Origin: Sphingomonas sp. PP-CC-1A-547
GTDB lineage: Bacteria > Pseudomonadota > Alphaproteobacteria > Sphingomonadales > Sphingomonadaceae
DNA length: 64,000 bases
Direction of reading: 5' to 3'
NCBI RefSeq assembly: GCF_003610375.1
Contig: NZ_RAPZ01000015.1
Coordinates: forward strand, 62,001-126,000
Below the pieces are notes generated by a model. The model made no database searches, had not been told where the DNA came from, and saw only the letters and a list, made by a program, of their open reading frames with translations. Made by a program: the position numbers and the translations under genes. Below, piece by piece: positions 1 through 8,284 of this stretch (its first letter is position 1; the number at the start of each line of letters is the position of its first letter).

Positions 1-1671
1 AGCTGGAATTCTATCTGAATCGATATCCGTGTCTGTCGGCGGCAAGATGCTGGCAATCGCTACCGCCGAGTCCACTACCGGGACGGCTTGACTCTTGAGA
101 TGGTCGCTGACTTCGACTGCACGGCGCCTGACAAAGTCGGGGTCGTTCAAAACCTCGCTTAATCCGTGGGCTTTCGCCAGCGCATATACCCGTTCGCGGA
201 AAGCGGCGCTGCCGCTAACCGACACCTTGCCATCGAAATTCAAGGCAGCCAGCCTGAGCGCGCCTAACAGTGCCGCATCATCATCGGCGATTACATCGAT
301 GCGCGGGCCGCGATCGAGAAAGGCTGTTGGGGATTGGGGCCCTCGGGCATACCGCACGCCATCGGCGCAAGGGTAGCCCGTATAACCTTCGACCACATGC
401 GGAGAAACCGCCCCGGCGCGCCGTCCACCGTGTAGCGACGGGAAGCCGCTCACCCGGTGTCGATGCGGCCATCGCTCTGCCAAGACCCCTTCGCCGTGCG
501 CATAGTAAAAGCTCTGCAGGTCAGGAGGAGGCCGCTTGATCTTGCTCGCTTTTGCCGAGGCCTGGTCCCGGGCCGCCGCCCGCGCGATGTTCGTTGCGGT
601 CACGGGCTTGCCAACCTCCGTGGCGCGCGCTGCACGGGCCTTGCGCTTGTCATCCTGAAGCTTTCGCCACTGTTCGCACGCCGCACGATATTCCTCGGCG
701 CGCAACGCCTCTGTAAAACGGTCGTCATCAACCAATCTGGTAACGAGCGGGGTCACCGCATCACGGGGTTGGAACCCACCAAGTCGTTTTTCCAGCCGCG
801 TGCGAGTGATGGCCCGATCTACGATCGATGCCTTTACCCGCTCATTACCGACACCGATCGTCACACCATTGGTGCCTGTCAGGTCATAGGTGATGCCGAC
901 GCCTGCAAGCGAAGCGTGAAGCTCGGCCCAGGACCTTGCCGCCTTGATCCGCGGCAGCGCGTCATCCTGCGCGATCCGCTGCGCAGAGCGATAGCCGGTC
1001 CGATTCTCGAAAGCGGCTGCGGCCGGGCGGATTGATTCCCGACCGTCCTCGATGCGTGCAAGCGCACTTGCGGTCAGGACCGGACGGCCGTTCGCAACTT
1101 CGTATCGGTTATCTTTCTCGGCCTGCCATCCGAACCGATCGACGATGAGTGCGACCGCCTGGTGGGCTGCCTCCAGTGTGAAGCCGTCGTTTATCTCGAT
1201 CATGCGACGCGTGGCGCAATCGTATCGGTTCAAGGCGAGATGAACATGGCGGTTACGGGTATCGCCGTGGCAGGCGTAGATGCAGGGCTGGTCGGCAACG
1301 TCCAGATGTTCGACGAACAGCGCAACCACCGCATCAACTTGATCCGGTGTGGGCAGTTCATCCTCACGCCAGCTCAGCAACCAATGGTCGACAGGGTTGG
1401 GGCTACGGCGGGCTTCCTGGGCGACGGCGATCATTTCGGCCCGTTGTCCTTCGATCGTTTCGCTAACGAAACCTCTGGCGCCGATGTGGAACAGCCGTTC
1501 TGTCGATGGGGCGGCGAGTTTCTGGCTCAGCATATATTCGACCAGATGCGCCCGTTCTGCGCTTTCCTTGTCGGGCAGCCTTAGGTAATCGACCAGCCGC
1601 CGCGCATGTGTCGAGCGCTCGATGGTGGCATTCCTGCCTGCGGGTCGGGCGGGGATTTTCTTGACGATCAT
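1..1671 (-). CDS. MOBP-type relaxase, N-terminal part (runs off window)
   Basis: The frame is open for 557 codons from ATG at 1671 to the window edge, so the C-terminus is missing. Relaxases nick plasmid or ICE DNA at oriT and stay joined to the 5' end through a tyrosine. A metal-binding motif of the type HGDTxNxHxH is seen at about residues 135-144 (His135, His142, His144), and a candidate catalytic tyrosine lies at about residue 29 in the context VDYL. The stretch around residues 98-112 also fits the MOBP pattern. The start overlaps the stop of the MobC-like gene upstream by ATGA, which suggests translational coupling. Family assignment rests on the motif; the exact subgroup is not resolved. 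Confidence 0.85.
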   Translation of the reverse strand, partial: MIVKKIPARPAGRNATIERSTHARRLVDYLRLPDKESAERAHLVEYMLSQKLAAPSTERLFHIGARGFVSETIEGQRAEMIAVAQEARRSPNPVDHWLLSWREDELPTPDQVDAVVALFVEHLDVADQPCIYACHGDTRNRHVHLALNRYDCATRRMIEINDGFTLEAAHQAVALIVDRFGWQAEKDNRYEVANGRPVLTASALARIEDGRESIRPAAAAFENRTGYRSAQRIAQDDALPRIKAARSWAELHASLAGVGITYDLTGTNGVTIGVGNERVKASIVDRAITRTRLEKRLGGFQPRDAVTPLVTRLVDDDRFTEALRAEEYRAACEQWRKLQDDKRKARAARATEVGKPVTATNIARAAARDQASAKASKIKRPPPDLQSFYYAHGEGVLAERWPHRHRVSGFPSLHGGRRAGAVSPHVVEGYTGYPCADGVRYARGPQSPTAFLDRGPRIDVIADDDAALLGALRLAALNFDGKVSVSGSAAFRERVYALAKAHGLSEVLNDPDFVRRRAVEVSDHLKSQAVPVVDSAVAIASILPPTDTDIDSDRIPA

Positions 1672-2039
1672 GACACCGTGTCATCGTCCGCGTCCGCGCT
1701 GGGAATGTCCTGGGATAGCCGCGCAATAGCCGTGCGGACTTCGGTGAGCGTAGCCGCTGTCTGCCCAACGTCCATGCCAGGATGCTCGGTCAGCATCTGC
1801 AGGCGGCGCCCGATCAGATGCAGAGCGGCGATTCTGCGCAGTCCGTCGCGGCTGCGAATACCCCCGCCGAACACACGCGCCCGGACAAGCGTGGAAATAC
1901 CGATGTCGCCCGCCTCGAGATGAAGCGCATCCCATTCCTCGTTGCTGACGCGGAAGACGATTTTTTTGCCGCTGTCGGCGCGGCGTGCCCGGCTCAAACG
2001 CGGCTTTCGCTTTGGTTGATCGGGGGTCTGATCCGCCAC
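1668..2039 (-). CDS. MobC-like relaxosome accessory protein
   Basis: A small basic protein encoded directly before the relaxase, sharing an ATGA overlap with it. MobC-type proteins bind near oriT and help the relaxase open the nick site. The body has a ribbon-helix-helix-like segment (KKIVFRVSNEEWDAL) followed by helical sequence with LTEVRTAIARL near the end, as in this family. An upstream ATG at 2111 would give 147 residues, but GTG at 2039 is preceded by a G-rich ribosome-binding-like stretch (GGGGGG) and gives 123 residues, so it was chosen. Identification depends mainly on the neighbour and the protein's shape. Confidence 0.6.
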   Translation of the reverse strand: MADQTPDQPKRKPRLSRARRADSGKKIVFRVSNEEWDALHLEAGDIGISTLVRARVFGGGIRSRDGLRRIAALHLIGRRLQMLTEHPGMDVGQTAATLTEVRTAIARLSQDIPSADADDDTVS

Positions 2040-2111
2040 TCTACCCCCCCTGCGACAAGCCCCACGGCGCGGAGCAGGTTTGCGATAGCAGAACGTGGTG
2101 TCATACACCAC

Positions 2112-2234
2112 CCATCCTGCTTATACCTTCCAATGCCTTCCTTATGCCTTCTTTCCTCCCCCGACAGCACAGGCGCAGGCCGGAGCTGCTCCATTCTTGC
2201 TGCTACCTTATGACTGCCGTCGGGCAGGTGTGCG
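2112..2234. other. Upstream region of mobC-like gene; possible oriT location
   Basis: The 123 bases between the MobC-like gene and the ABC-ATPase remnant hold short direct repeats of TGCCTTC (near 2130-2155) and no gene. In mobilisable elements oriT often lies next to mobC, so this is the obvious place to look. No nick-site consensus was recognised, so this is only a location hint. Confidence 0.2.
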
Positions 2235-3012
2235 TCAGGCGATTTCCGGCGTCGCTGCCCCCGTCTGTCGTTCGAACAGGCGACGATAGTGGCCGTCATC
2301 GAACGCCAGCAGACCGTCATGCGAGCCATCTTCCACGATCCGCCCCGCTGCGAACACGGGAATTTGGTCGAGCGCGCGGACGGTGGAGAGTCGGTGCGCG
2401 ATGACGATCGCGGCGCGGCCGACCAGTAGCCGATCCATCGCCCTCGGATACGGTGTCGAGGCTGGAAGTGGCCTCATCCAGGATCAGGATCGGGGCATTG
2501 AACAGGAAGGCACGCGCGATTGCTACCCGCTGGCGTTCACCGCCCGACAACTCCACACCCAGCTCGCGGACCAGCGTGCGATAGCCCTTTGGCAGCGCCA
2601 CAGTGAAATCATGGGCGTTGGCAAGCCAGGCCGCCTGCTCGATCTCCGCGTGGCTCGCGCCCGGGCGTACATAGCCGATATTATCGGCCAGCGTGCGGTG
2701 GAACAGCACTTCCTCCTGCGGCACGATTGCGACCTGCCGACGTAGCGCCCCCTGCTTCGCGAGCGCAACGTCCTGCCCGTCGATTGTCACGCGACCGCCA
2801 TCGACGTCGTAGAGCCGCTGGATCAGCTTCACAAAGCAGGTCTTGCCCGACCCTGACGGCCCGACCAGACCGACGCACTGCTCGGCCGGAATTGTGACGG
2901 TCAGATGCTGGTAAAGCGGGCAGTCCTGCCCGGCATAGCGGAAGGCCACGTCCTCGAACCGGATCGCGCCCCAGGCGGCGCCACTGCTCGAAGCGGTGAT
3001 GCGTGCCCCCAT
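2235..3012 (-). pseudogene. ABC transporter ATP-binding domain, truncated and frameshifted
   Basis: The minus strand encodes a typical exporter-type nucleotide-binding domain: Walker A GPSGSGKT, Q-loop IVPQEE, signature LSGGERQRVAIARA and Walker B LILDEATSSLD. Just after DTVSE the frame breaks at about 2448. The second frame continues with AMDRLLVGRAAIVIAHRLSTV and a normal C-terminus ending at 2235. Relatives usually have a few more residues at the break, so a small deletion is likely. The membrane domain that should precede the ATPase is absent, the 5' side ending in unrelated sequence near 3012. It is therefore a broken remnant of an MsbA/Atm1-like or type I secretion exporter; the substrate cannot be told. 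Confidence 0.8.
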
Positions 3013-3072
3013 CGCCTGCCTGCCGAGACGGTAGAACAGGCGGTGTGGGGTAAGCGAGGGTCCTCGGAGCCC

Positions 3073-3175
3073 TGTCCGTCAGACGGTCCTATGGCGGTCA
3101 GCATGAATATGTCCGTCAACTCTGGACCCGCGTTGGCGATGCGGACAAGAATGCAAATCGATGGTGCAACGGACA
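3073..3175. other. Possible resolvase res-site remnant
   Basis: TGTCCGTC occurs at 3073-3080 and again at 3110-3117, and the opposite orientation appears as CGGACA near 3142 and ACGGACA at 3169-3175. Half-sites of this kind just upstream of a tnpR remnant resemble the paired binding sites of a Tn3-type res site. The spacing was not matched against a known res site. Confidence 0.3.
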
Positions 3176-3195
3176 GATCGGGACCGGCAGTGGCT

Positions 3196-3322
3196 ATGAT
3201 CGGCTATGCACAGGTTCGACCAGCGACCAGAAGCTGGCGCTCCAGCACGACGGGCTTAACGCAGTCGGATGCGAACGCATCTTCTACGACCACGCATCCG
3301 GGGCGAAGACAGACCGCCCGGG
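3196..3322 (+). pseudogene. Serine recombinase (TnpR/Hin-type resolvase) N-terminal remnant
   Basis: ATG at 3196 opens MIGYAQV. A single missing T (GTTCGACC where GTTTCGACC is expected) then shifts the frame. The next frame reads STSDQKLALQHDGL, then AVGCERIFYDHASGAKTDRPG, which is the N-terminal pattern of serine resolvases (IGYARVST, DQ, GC..IF.D..SG...RPG). The catalytic serine lies at the broken point. The rest of the gene is missing; an IS3 fragment begins immediately after. Confidence 0.75.
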
Positions 3323-3323
3323 T

Positions 3324-3412
3324 ACGTGACCCCGATCAGCCTGCAGGCGCGACGCTCGGAGAAACCGTGATCGGCCATCAGTTTCTCCACCGCAGCGTAG
3401 CGCTCTACAGAC
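3324..3412 (-). mobile_element. IS3-family transposase (OrfB start) fragment
   Basis: Read on the minus strand this stretch gives ERYAAVEKLMADHGFSERRA followed by CRLIGVT, the hallmark N-terminal segment of the IS3-family OrfB (SERRACRL.G). Both ends break into other sequence within a few bases, so about 30 codons survive. No terminal inverted repeats were recognised. It abuts the resolvase remnant and the 3' end of the polymerase-like gene. Confidence 0.65.
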
Positions 3413-3420
3413 CGGGTAGG

Positions 3421-4776
3421 TTATAATAAAGAACTAATCGCAGGGCTAGTTTTACGTTTTCTTACACCTTTCCGCGGTTTAACCGAAGTGAAATCAAGGT
3501 GTCTACGTACGCACTTGTGCAACATTCCCAAAACAATCATTGCAAATATATTTATAACTTGATCAGTTTCAAACATACTGCTCTCGGTAGCGTTATTAAC
3601 AATGTATAGTACAATGATTGACATCGACAATGCGCATAGATCACGGTTAATAGATATGCATTTCGCTAACATCGTAGCTGGCCAAATCACTACAGCTGAA
3701 ATGGCAAGCATTAACCCAATTAGCCCGGTTTGAACCGCGATGTCTAAGTATCCGTTGTGCCCTTGAGTTGTGCCCGTAAAAAAGTTTCCATCTTCCCGAG
3801 TAATGCGACTTGACGCTTCCGCAAGATGCCCCCAAAATGCGCCGTAACCTGTGCCAAATACAGGGTTGTTACCGTATGCTATTAGCATCGGCTGCCAAAT
3901 TTGTGACCTACCTGAAAGAAACTCTGGGTTGGACGTGGATGCAATCAACAAATTAATGTTTAAGGTCAGCACCACTATGATTGCAAATATAACTGAAAGC
4001 CCAACCATACTTATTTTGCGAATTTTCGCATAGTAAATAACAGTGCTACCTGAACTATTATTTGCAGAATGCATGTAAAAAGACAAACCCGCGCCGAAGG
4101 CAATTGCGAGAGCGACGAGAGCGGTTCTAGACTGGGTATAGTACAGGAAAACTAATGCCACGACCACAACGGCGTATCTAAATACGACCATACTTTGCTT
4201 TCCGTAAAAGGCAAAAAACAATATGGTTACTGCTGTAGTTGTACCTGCAATGTTTTTGTGAGACATTATCCCACGCCATTGATGTGGTCCTGGTACAAGA
4301 AATCCGTGTATGCCGATGGTGGGATAAAGTGCGACGGATAATAGGTTTAATATCAATATAACTAATAAAAACGTACGTATTGTTCTAATAATTCGATCAT
4401 TTGAAAGTCGATCGCTTACCAAAAAACATAACCACGTAACTATGGAAGTTAGGATCAATTTTTGCGCGGAAATCTGAATCGCGGATGACCATGTAATGGT
4501 TATTGTGAACCAAGCTATAACAACTAAAATTGGGGCTGCTACGGCTTCGATCCTATGAGAACCCTTATACAAGAAGGCTCCAACCAAGGCTAAAACGGTT
4601 AGTGCGGCATAAGCTAACTGTCGCGAGAAGCTTACGGCGTCATGCGGAAAAATTCCTGTCATTACGAACAACGGTTTTGTTAGTGCTAGAGCTAGCACTC
4701 CACCGAGGACGAAAGTCAGCAGGGACTTACCGATCCGTCTACCGCTGCGACTTGAAACGAAATTGATATGCGTCAT
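3421..4776 (-). CDS. O-antigen polymerase/ligase-family membrane protein (A+T-rich)
   Basis: A 451-residue multi-spanning membrane protein with about ten to twelve hydrophobic segments and a large loop before the last helices. The loop contains GRSQIWQPML and GTGYGAFW, and further on GHNGYLDIAVQTG, as in the Wzy_C (O-antigen ligase/polymerase) family. These proteins join lipid-linked repeat units into a chain or transfer glycans to an acceptor in the periplasm. It is the last gene of the EPS locus. Its base composition is visibly A+T-richer than its neighbours, and an IS3 scrap lies right behind its stop, so separate acquisition is likely. A second protein of this family lies at 8281-9558; which of the two is the polymerase is unknown. 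Confidence 0.8.
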   Translation of the reverse strand: MTHINFVSSRSGRRIGKSLLTFVLGGVLALALTKPLFVMTGIFPHDAVSFSRQLAYAALTVLALVGAFLYKGSHRIEAVAAPILVVIAWFTITITWSSAIQISAQKLILTSIVTWLCFLVSDRLSNDRIIRTIRTFLLVILILNLLSVALYPTIGIHGFLVPGPHQWRGIMSHKNIAGTTTAVTILFFAFYGKQSMVVFRYAVVVVALVFLYYTQSRTALVALAIAFGAGLSFYMHSANNSSGSTVIYYAKIRKISMVGLSVIFAIIVVLTLNINLLIASTSNPEFLSGRSQIWQPMLIAYGNNPVFGTGYGAFWGHLAEASSRITREDGNFFTGTTQGHNGYLDIAVQTGLIGLMLAISAVVIWPATMLAKCISINRDLCALSMSIIVLYIVNNATESSMFETDQVINIFAMIVLGMLHKCVRRHLDFTSVKPRKGVRKRKTSPAISSLL

Positions 4777-4987
4777 TAGGCGACTTTACCGGAGTTGAGA
4801 CCGGAACCAAAGGGGCAGCGTGTCGCCTGCCTGCGATAGGCGAAAGCATCGACCAGACCTGCCGCGATTTTCGTTCCCATAAATTTCCGATTTCGCCAGA
4901 TCGCGATCGTGAGTCAGAGTAGAAGGACACGAACTTAGAAGGCTTGTGACCATGACGATGTCCCTGCTCGCGCGAGGCACTGACGCA

Positions 4988-6184
4988 TCAGTCCATGTCA
5001 GCACGTATCTGCCTAAACCTCAATGGGTCCAGCTCTGAGGAGAGACGGGTCTGGTGCAAGCCGGCTTCAGCCGTGTTGGATGCAACACTTTGGCGCGGAG
5101 AATTGCGCTGCAGCTGGCGGCCCAGCGCGCGCCGGATAGGCAGGTCGTAGAGCTTCTCCAACAGGAATGCTGTGATCAGCAGCACTAGCATGAAAACGAT
5201 GCCTGACATTGGGCGGAATGCGGCTAAGTCTTGGTGCAGCAACTTCGTCGCGACGCCGCTCAGCACCACCAGCAGCGGTACGTGCATCGCGTAAATGGGA
5301 TAAGAGAGGTTGCCGAGCAGGTTGGACAGCCTATCCGCTTTCTCTGATACCCGCAGGGATAGCGATACCAGCAGCGGGAACACCACTAGCACCATCACTA
5401 AGTCATAGGCCGCTTGCCAGCCCGGTGCGTGACCGAACAGTGCAGCAAGTACCACCAATCCGCTTGCTAACGGCGAGATCGTGTTCGTCACCGGCCGGAA
5501 GCGAGCGATATACACACCCGCGCCAAAGGAGAAGAATACGCGCGGAATGCCATCACTCCAATTCGCGGCCATGAAGCCCGAATTGAGTGATCCACGCGTG
5601 GTAGCAATCCACGCTAGCCACAGCGCCGCCACCGCCATTACGCCCAGAAGGCTACGCTGTCGGATTAGTGGAAACAAAACGACATAGGCAATGTTGATCA
5701 GCATTTCAAAAAACAGCGACCAGCTGGGAGTGTTAAGCGGGAAGATAGATCCGTTCGAACTCGCGGCGGGGGGGGTCGGCAAGAACAACGCAGACAAGAA
5801 AAAGGAAGCGACCAACATGGCCGGTGTCCAGCTTGTCTTCACATGAAGGGCAATCGCTAGAACCACCCCCGCCGCAGCGAGTAGAAGACCCAGTACGTAG
5901 AGGGGATATAGCCGGATGACGCGGAGCATCATGAAGCGGCGCACCCCCATGCCAGCGGTTAGCCGCTTGTCATAGGCGTTAGCGATTACCACACCGCTCA
6001 GCACGAAGAACACGTCTACCGCAAGATAGCCTGTGCCCGGCCGCCCCCCGAAAAGTGCGCCCGCATGCCAGGCCACGACCGCCAGAGCGGCGAGTCCTCG
6101 AATCAGGTCGAGCGCGGCAAACGTCTGCGCCCGCGGCAACCCTACCGTGCCCTCGCGCACTGAGGTGAGCGATTCCGTATTCAT
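4988..6184 (-). CDS. Acyltransferase 3 family (OafA-like) membrane protein
   Basis: A 398-residue integral membrane acyltransferase. The start carries the conserved LDLIRGLAALAVVAWHAG pattern with the catalytic-type histidine, followed by GYLAVDVFFVLSG at about residues 51-64. Around ten hydrophobic helices follow. Members O-acetylate or otherwise acylate surface sugars with donor from the cytoplasm. The ATG at 6184 has a good ribosome-binding site (AAAGGAA). It lies 24 bases after the beta-helix gene and so probably in the same transcript, pointing to acyl decoration of the EPS. Confidence 0.87.
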   Translation of the reverse strand: MNTESLTSVREGTVGLPRAQTFAALDLIRGLAALAVVAWHAGALFGGRPGTGYLAVDVFFVLSGVVIANAYDKRLTAGMGVRRFMMLRVIRLYPLYVLGLLLAAAGVVLAIALHVKTSWTPAMLVASFFLSALFLPTPPAASSNGSIFPLNTPSWSLFFEMLINIAYVVLFPLIRQRSLLGVMAVAALWLAWIATTRGSLNSGFMAANWSDGIPRVFFSFGAGVYIARFRPVTNTISPLASGLVVLAALFGHAPGWQAAYDLVMVLVVFPLLVSLSLRVSEKADRLSNLLGNLSYPIYAMHVPLLVVLSGVATKLLHQDLAAFRPMSGIVFMLVLLITAFLLEKLYDLPIRRALGRQLQRNSPRQSVASNTAEAGLHQTRLSSELDPLRFRQIRADMD

Positions 6185-6208
6185 GATAAGATTCCTTTGG
6201 GGAACAGG

Positions 6209-8284
6209 CTAGCGGCTAAGCGATCCCGCCGCCAGATTCGCGTATCGGAGCGAGCTCAGCTCCCCCGTGCGTGGGCGGACGCTCGCCGTCAGATCGAGGC
6301 CAGCGTTGCGCGCAAGTTCCAGCAGCGGCATGGGATCAACCGATCCGCTGGGCGAGGGTAAGACGTGATTCGGCTGAACATTCTGGAGGCCTGCCAGCGA
6401 CGGATCAACAATGGCGTTGCCGCTCCTTATTGAGATATTACCGGCAACAACGTTTCCCGAGCCGCGCCCGGTGGTGAACAGCGACGAATCTGGCTGGATG
6501 CCTCGCAACTGGGTGTCATGAGGGTCAAGGCCGGCCATGCTGTGACGAATGCGGTCGCCCAAGCCGTCGTGCCAGTGGTTCGAGATGTCGTATAGACGGC
6601 CTGATGGACCGGTATCGGCAAATACGTTCCCTTCGACCCGGTTCTTCTCGCCACTATTGATCCAGAATGGCCACGCGCTCCGAAGGAACAGGTTGCCCGC
6701 AATTATCTCACCGCTAGTCCAGCTGTCCAAATAGATGGTGCGCACCTGATTAGCGATTGTATTGTCTAGCCCCGGTGCCCTTACTATGTCGTGAAAATAA
6801 TTGTACGCTATCACTGTACCACGGGTGGTCAGGCTGCCGAAGGAATAGACGGCGCCCGCGTCGGCAGTCTCCTGTGTAGTGCGCGCTATCTCATTCCCGA
6901 CAATTGCATGGTCGCGTCCATTAAAGATGATGGCAGCATGCGGTAGGCCGGTGATAAGGTCGCCGGAGACGACCTGTCCCACCCCCGTCAAGCGAACCGC
7001 GGGCGCATACGCTCGGGTGAGGACTCCGATGGCGGTAATCAGTGTGTCGATCACGGCATTGCGCGCGGGTGATCCATTATCGGATCCGCGTAGCGCCACA
7101 CCCGTCTCGCCGACATCTGCAACGACCGAGCGGTACACCACTACCCGTTTACTGTTGGATACTTCAATGCCTCCGCCGCCGGCCAGGCCGACATAACCGT
7201 TAGAGAACAGAATATCGCGCGACTGGTCGACAGTGATCCCCGTGGCTCGTGCGCCACGCACGGCGAGGCCGTCCAGCACCACATCATGCGCGCCATTGAT
7301 CGCTATCACCGTATCTAGCCGCGAAGCTTCTATTGACCCGTCTGCGCCGTAGGGGAGGGCGGCCAGATGCCCGTCGGCATAAGCCATATCCCCTGGCTTC
7401 GTGAGCAGGCTAAAACCATTGAGCAGACGAAAACGGATAGCGTTCGCCTGGGGGTAGTTCGAAGTTAATGCGCCAACTCGCAACTGCCTTGAGGCGAGGC
7501 CGGCGACCGGTCGCTCCTCGTAGAACCAGTCGAAGGTCCAATACCCGCCCGTGGACAGCGCGGGCTCACCTGCTAGAAGTGCGCCGAGGTTAGCTGGAAG
7601 AGTCACTATCGGAGCGACCGCAGGACCAATTTGCGGATGGGCGATGACCTGTCGCTGATAGCCATGTTCTGGCCACGTCGAGCGTTGGAGCCATTGGTCG
7701 CCTTGCGTGACGATCAGGGTTGGACGCGTGATTTCCGGCATGCTGGCGCGCGAGGGAAACGAGGGCTGCGGTGCAAAGCTAGGCGGAACCGCGAAACCTT
7801 GAACCCGGTTCTTAAGGTTAGGCGGGACTAATCGCGCTAGCTCCGCGGGCAACGCTGCTCGTGCCAGCGGCAGAGTGCCAGCGAATATCACTGGCCCGGT
7901 TGAATCGCCCTGAAGTCGCAACGGAGCGCCCGGCATTCCCGAGTCCGCTGAGGTGAGGCGGAGCGGACGGCTGAGGTGATAGATGCCGGGCCGGAACAGT
8001 ATCGTCACCGCGCCCCCGCGATTAGCCCGCTGAACGCGCGCCTGAACTAGTGCTTGATCGATCGTAGCAGAGTCATCGGCGGATGGTGCCACCGTGATCA
8101 GCGGCCCAGCCGGTTCTATAGACTTCTCGCGCGCGAAACTTTCCAACTCGGACAGGCCCGGCTGAATAAGTCGGTCGACAGCGGTCAGCGGGGAAGGTGC
8201 CTGTGACGTGGGCGCGGGCGACTGCGCGCAGCAGCCAAGGCCGACAGCAAGCAGCAGCGCATGCGCATTTTGAACCCGCGTCAT
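6209..8284 (-). CDS. Exported right-handed beta-helix repeat protein of the EPS locus
   Basis: A 691-residue protein with an N-terminal hydrophobic signal ending in GLGCCAQ, which may be a weak lipobox. It is followed by a Pro/Ser-rich linker. The stretch at about residues 90-115 (TIDQALVQA then FRPGIYHLSRPL) is the usual opening of pectate-lyase-like folds. The centre, roughly 310-560, shows repeated short beta-strand turns (VVLDGLAVRGA, ILFSNGYVG, VVYRSVVADVG, AIVGNEIAR). Such proteins include polysaccharide lyases, C5-epimerases and hydrolases. Being between a polymerase-like gene (ATGA overlap at its start) and an acyltransferase, it probably acts on the EPS in the periplasm or outside. 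The activity cannot be named. Confidence 0.75.
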   Translation of the reverse strand: MTRVQNAHALLLAVGLGCCAQSPAPTSQAPSPLTAVDRLIQPGLSELESFAREKSIEPAGPLITVAPSADDSATIDQALVQARVQRANRGGAVTILFRPGIYHLSRPLRLTSADSGMPGAPLRLQGDSTGPVIFAGTLPLARAALPAELARLVPPNLKNRVQGFAVPPSFAPQPSFPSRASMPEITRPTLIVTQGDQWLQRSTWPEHGYQRQVIAHPQIGPAVAPIVTLPANLGALLAGEPALSTGGYWTFDWFYEERPVAGLASRQLRVGALTSNYPQANAIRFRLLNGFSLLTKPGDMAYADGHLAALPYGADGSIEASRLDTVIAINGAHDVVLDGLAVRGARATGITVDQSRDILFSNGYVGLAGGGGIEVSNSKRVVVYRSVVADVGETGVALRGSDNGSPARNAVIDTLITAIGVLTRAYAPAVRLTGVGQVVSGDLITGLPHAAIIFNGRDHAIVGNEIARTTQETADAGAVYSFGSLTTRGTVIAYNYFHDIVRAPGLDNTIANQVRTIYLDSWTSGEIIAGNLFLRSAWPFWINSGEKNRVEGNVFADTGPSGRLYDISNHWHDGLGDRIRHSMAGLDPHDTQLRGIQPDSSLFTTGRGSGNVVAGNISIRSGNAIVDPSLAGLQNVQPNHVLPSPSGSVDPMPLLELARNAGLDLTASVRPRTGELSSLRYANLAAGSLSR

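Noticed and set aside
457..1584. Plus-strand frames opposite the relaxase gene
   Set aside because: The minus strand has a continuous relaxase frame with its metal motif; the plus frames lack any recognisable sequence.
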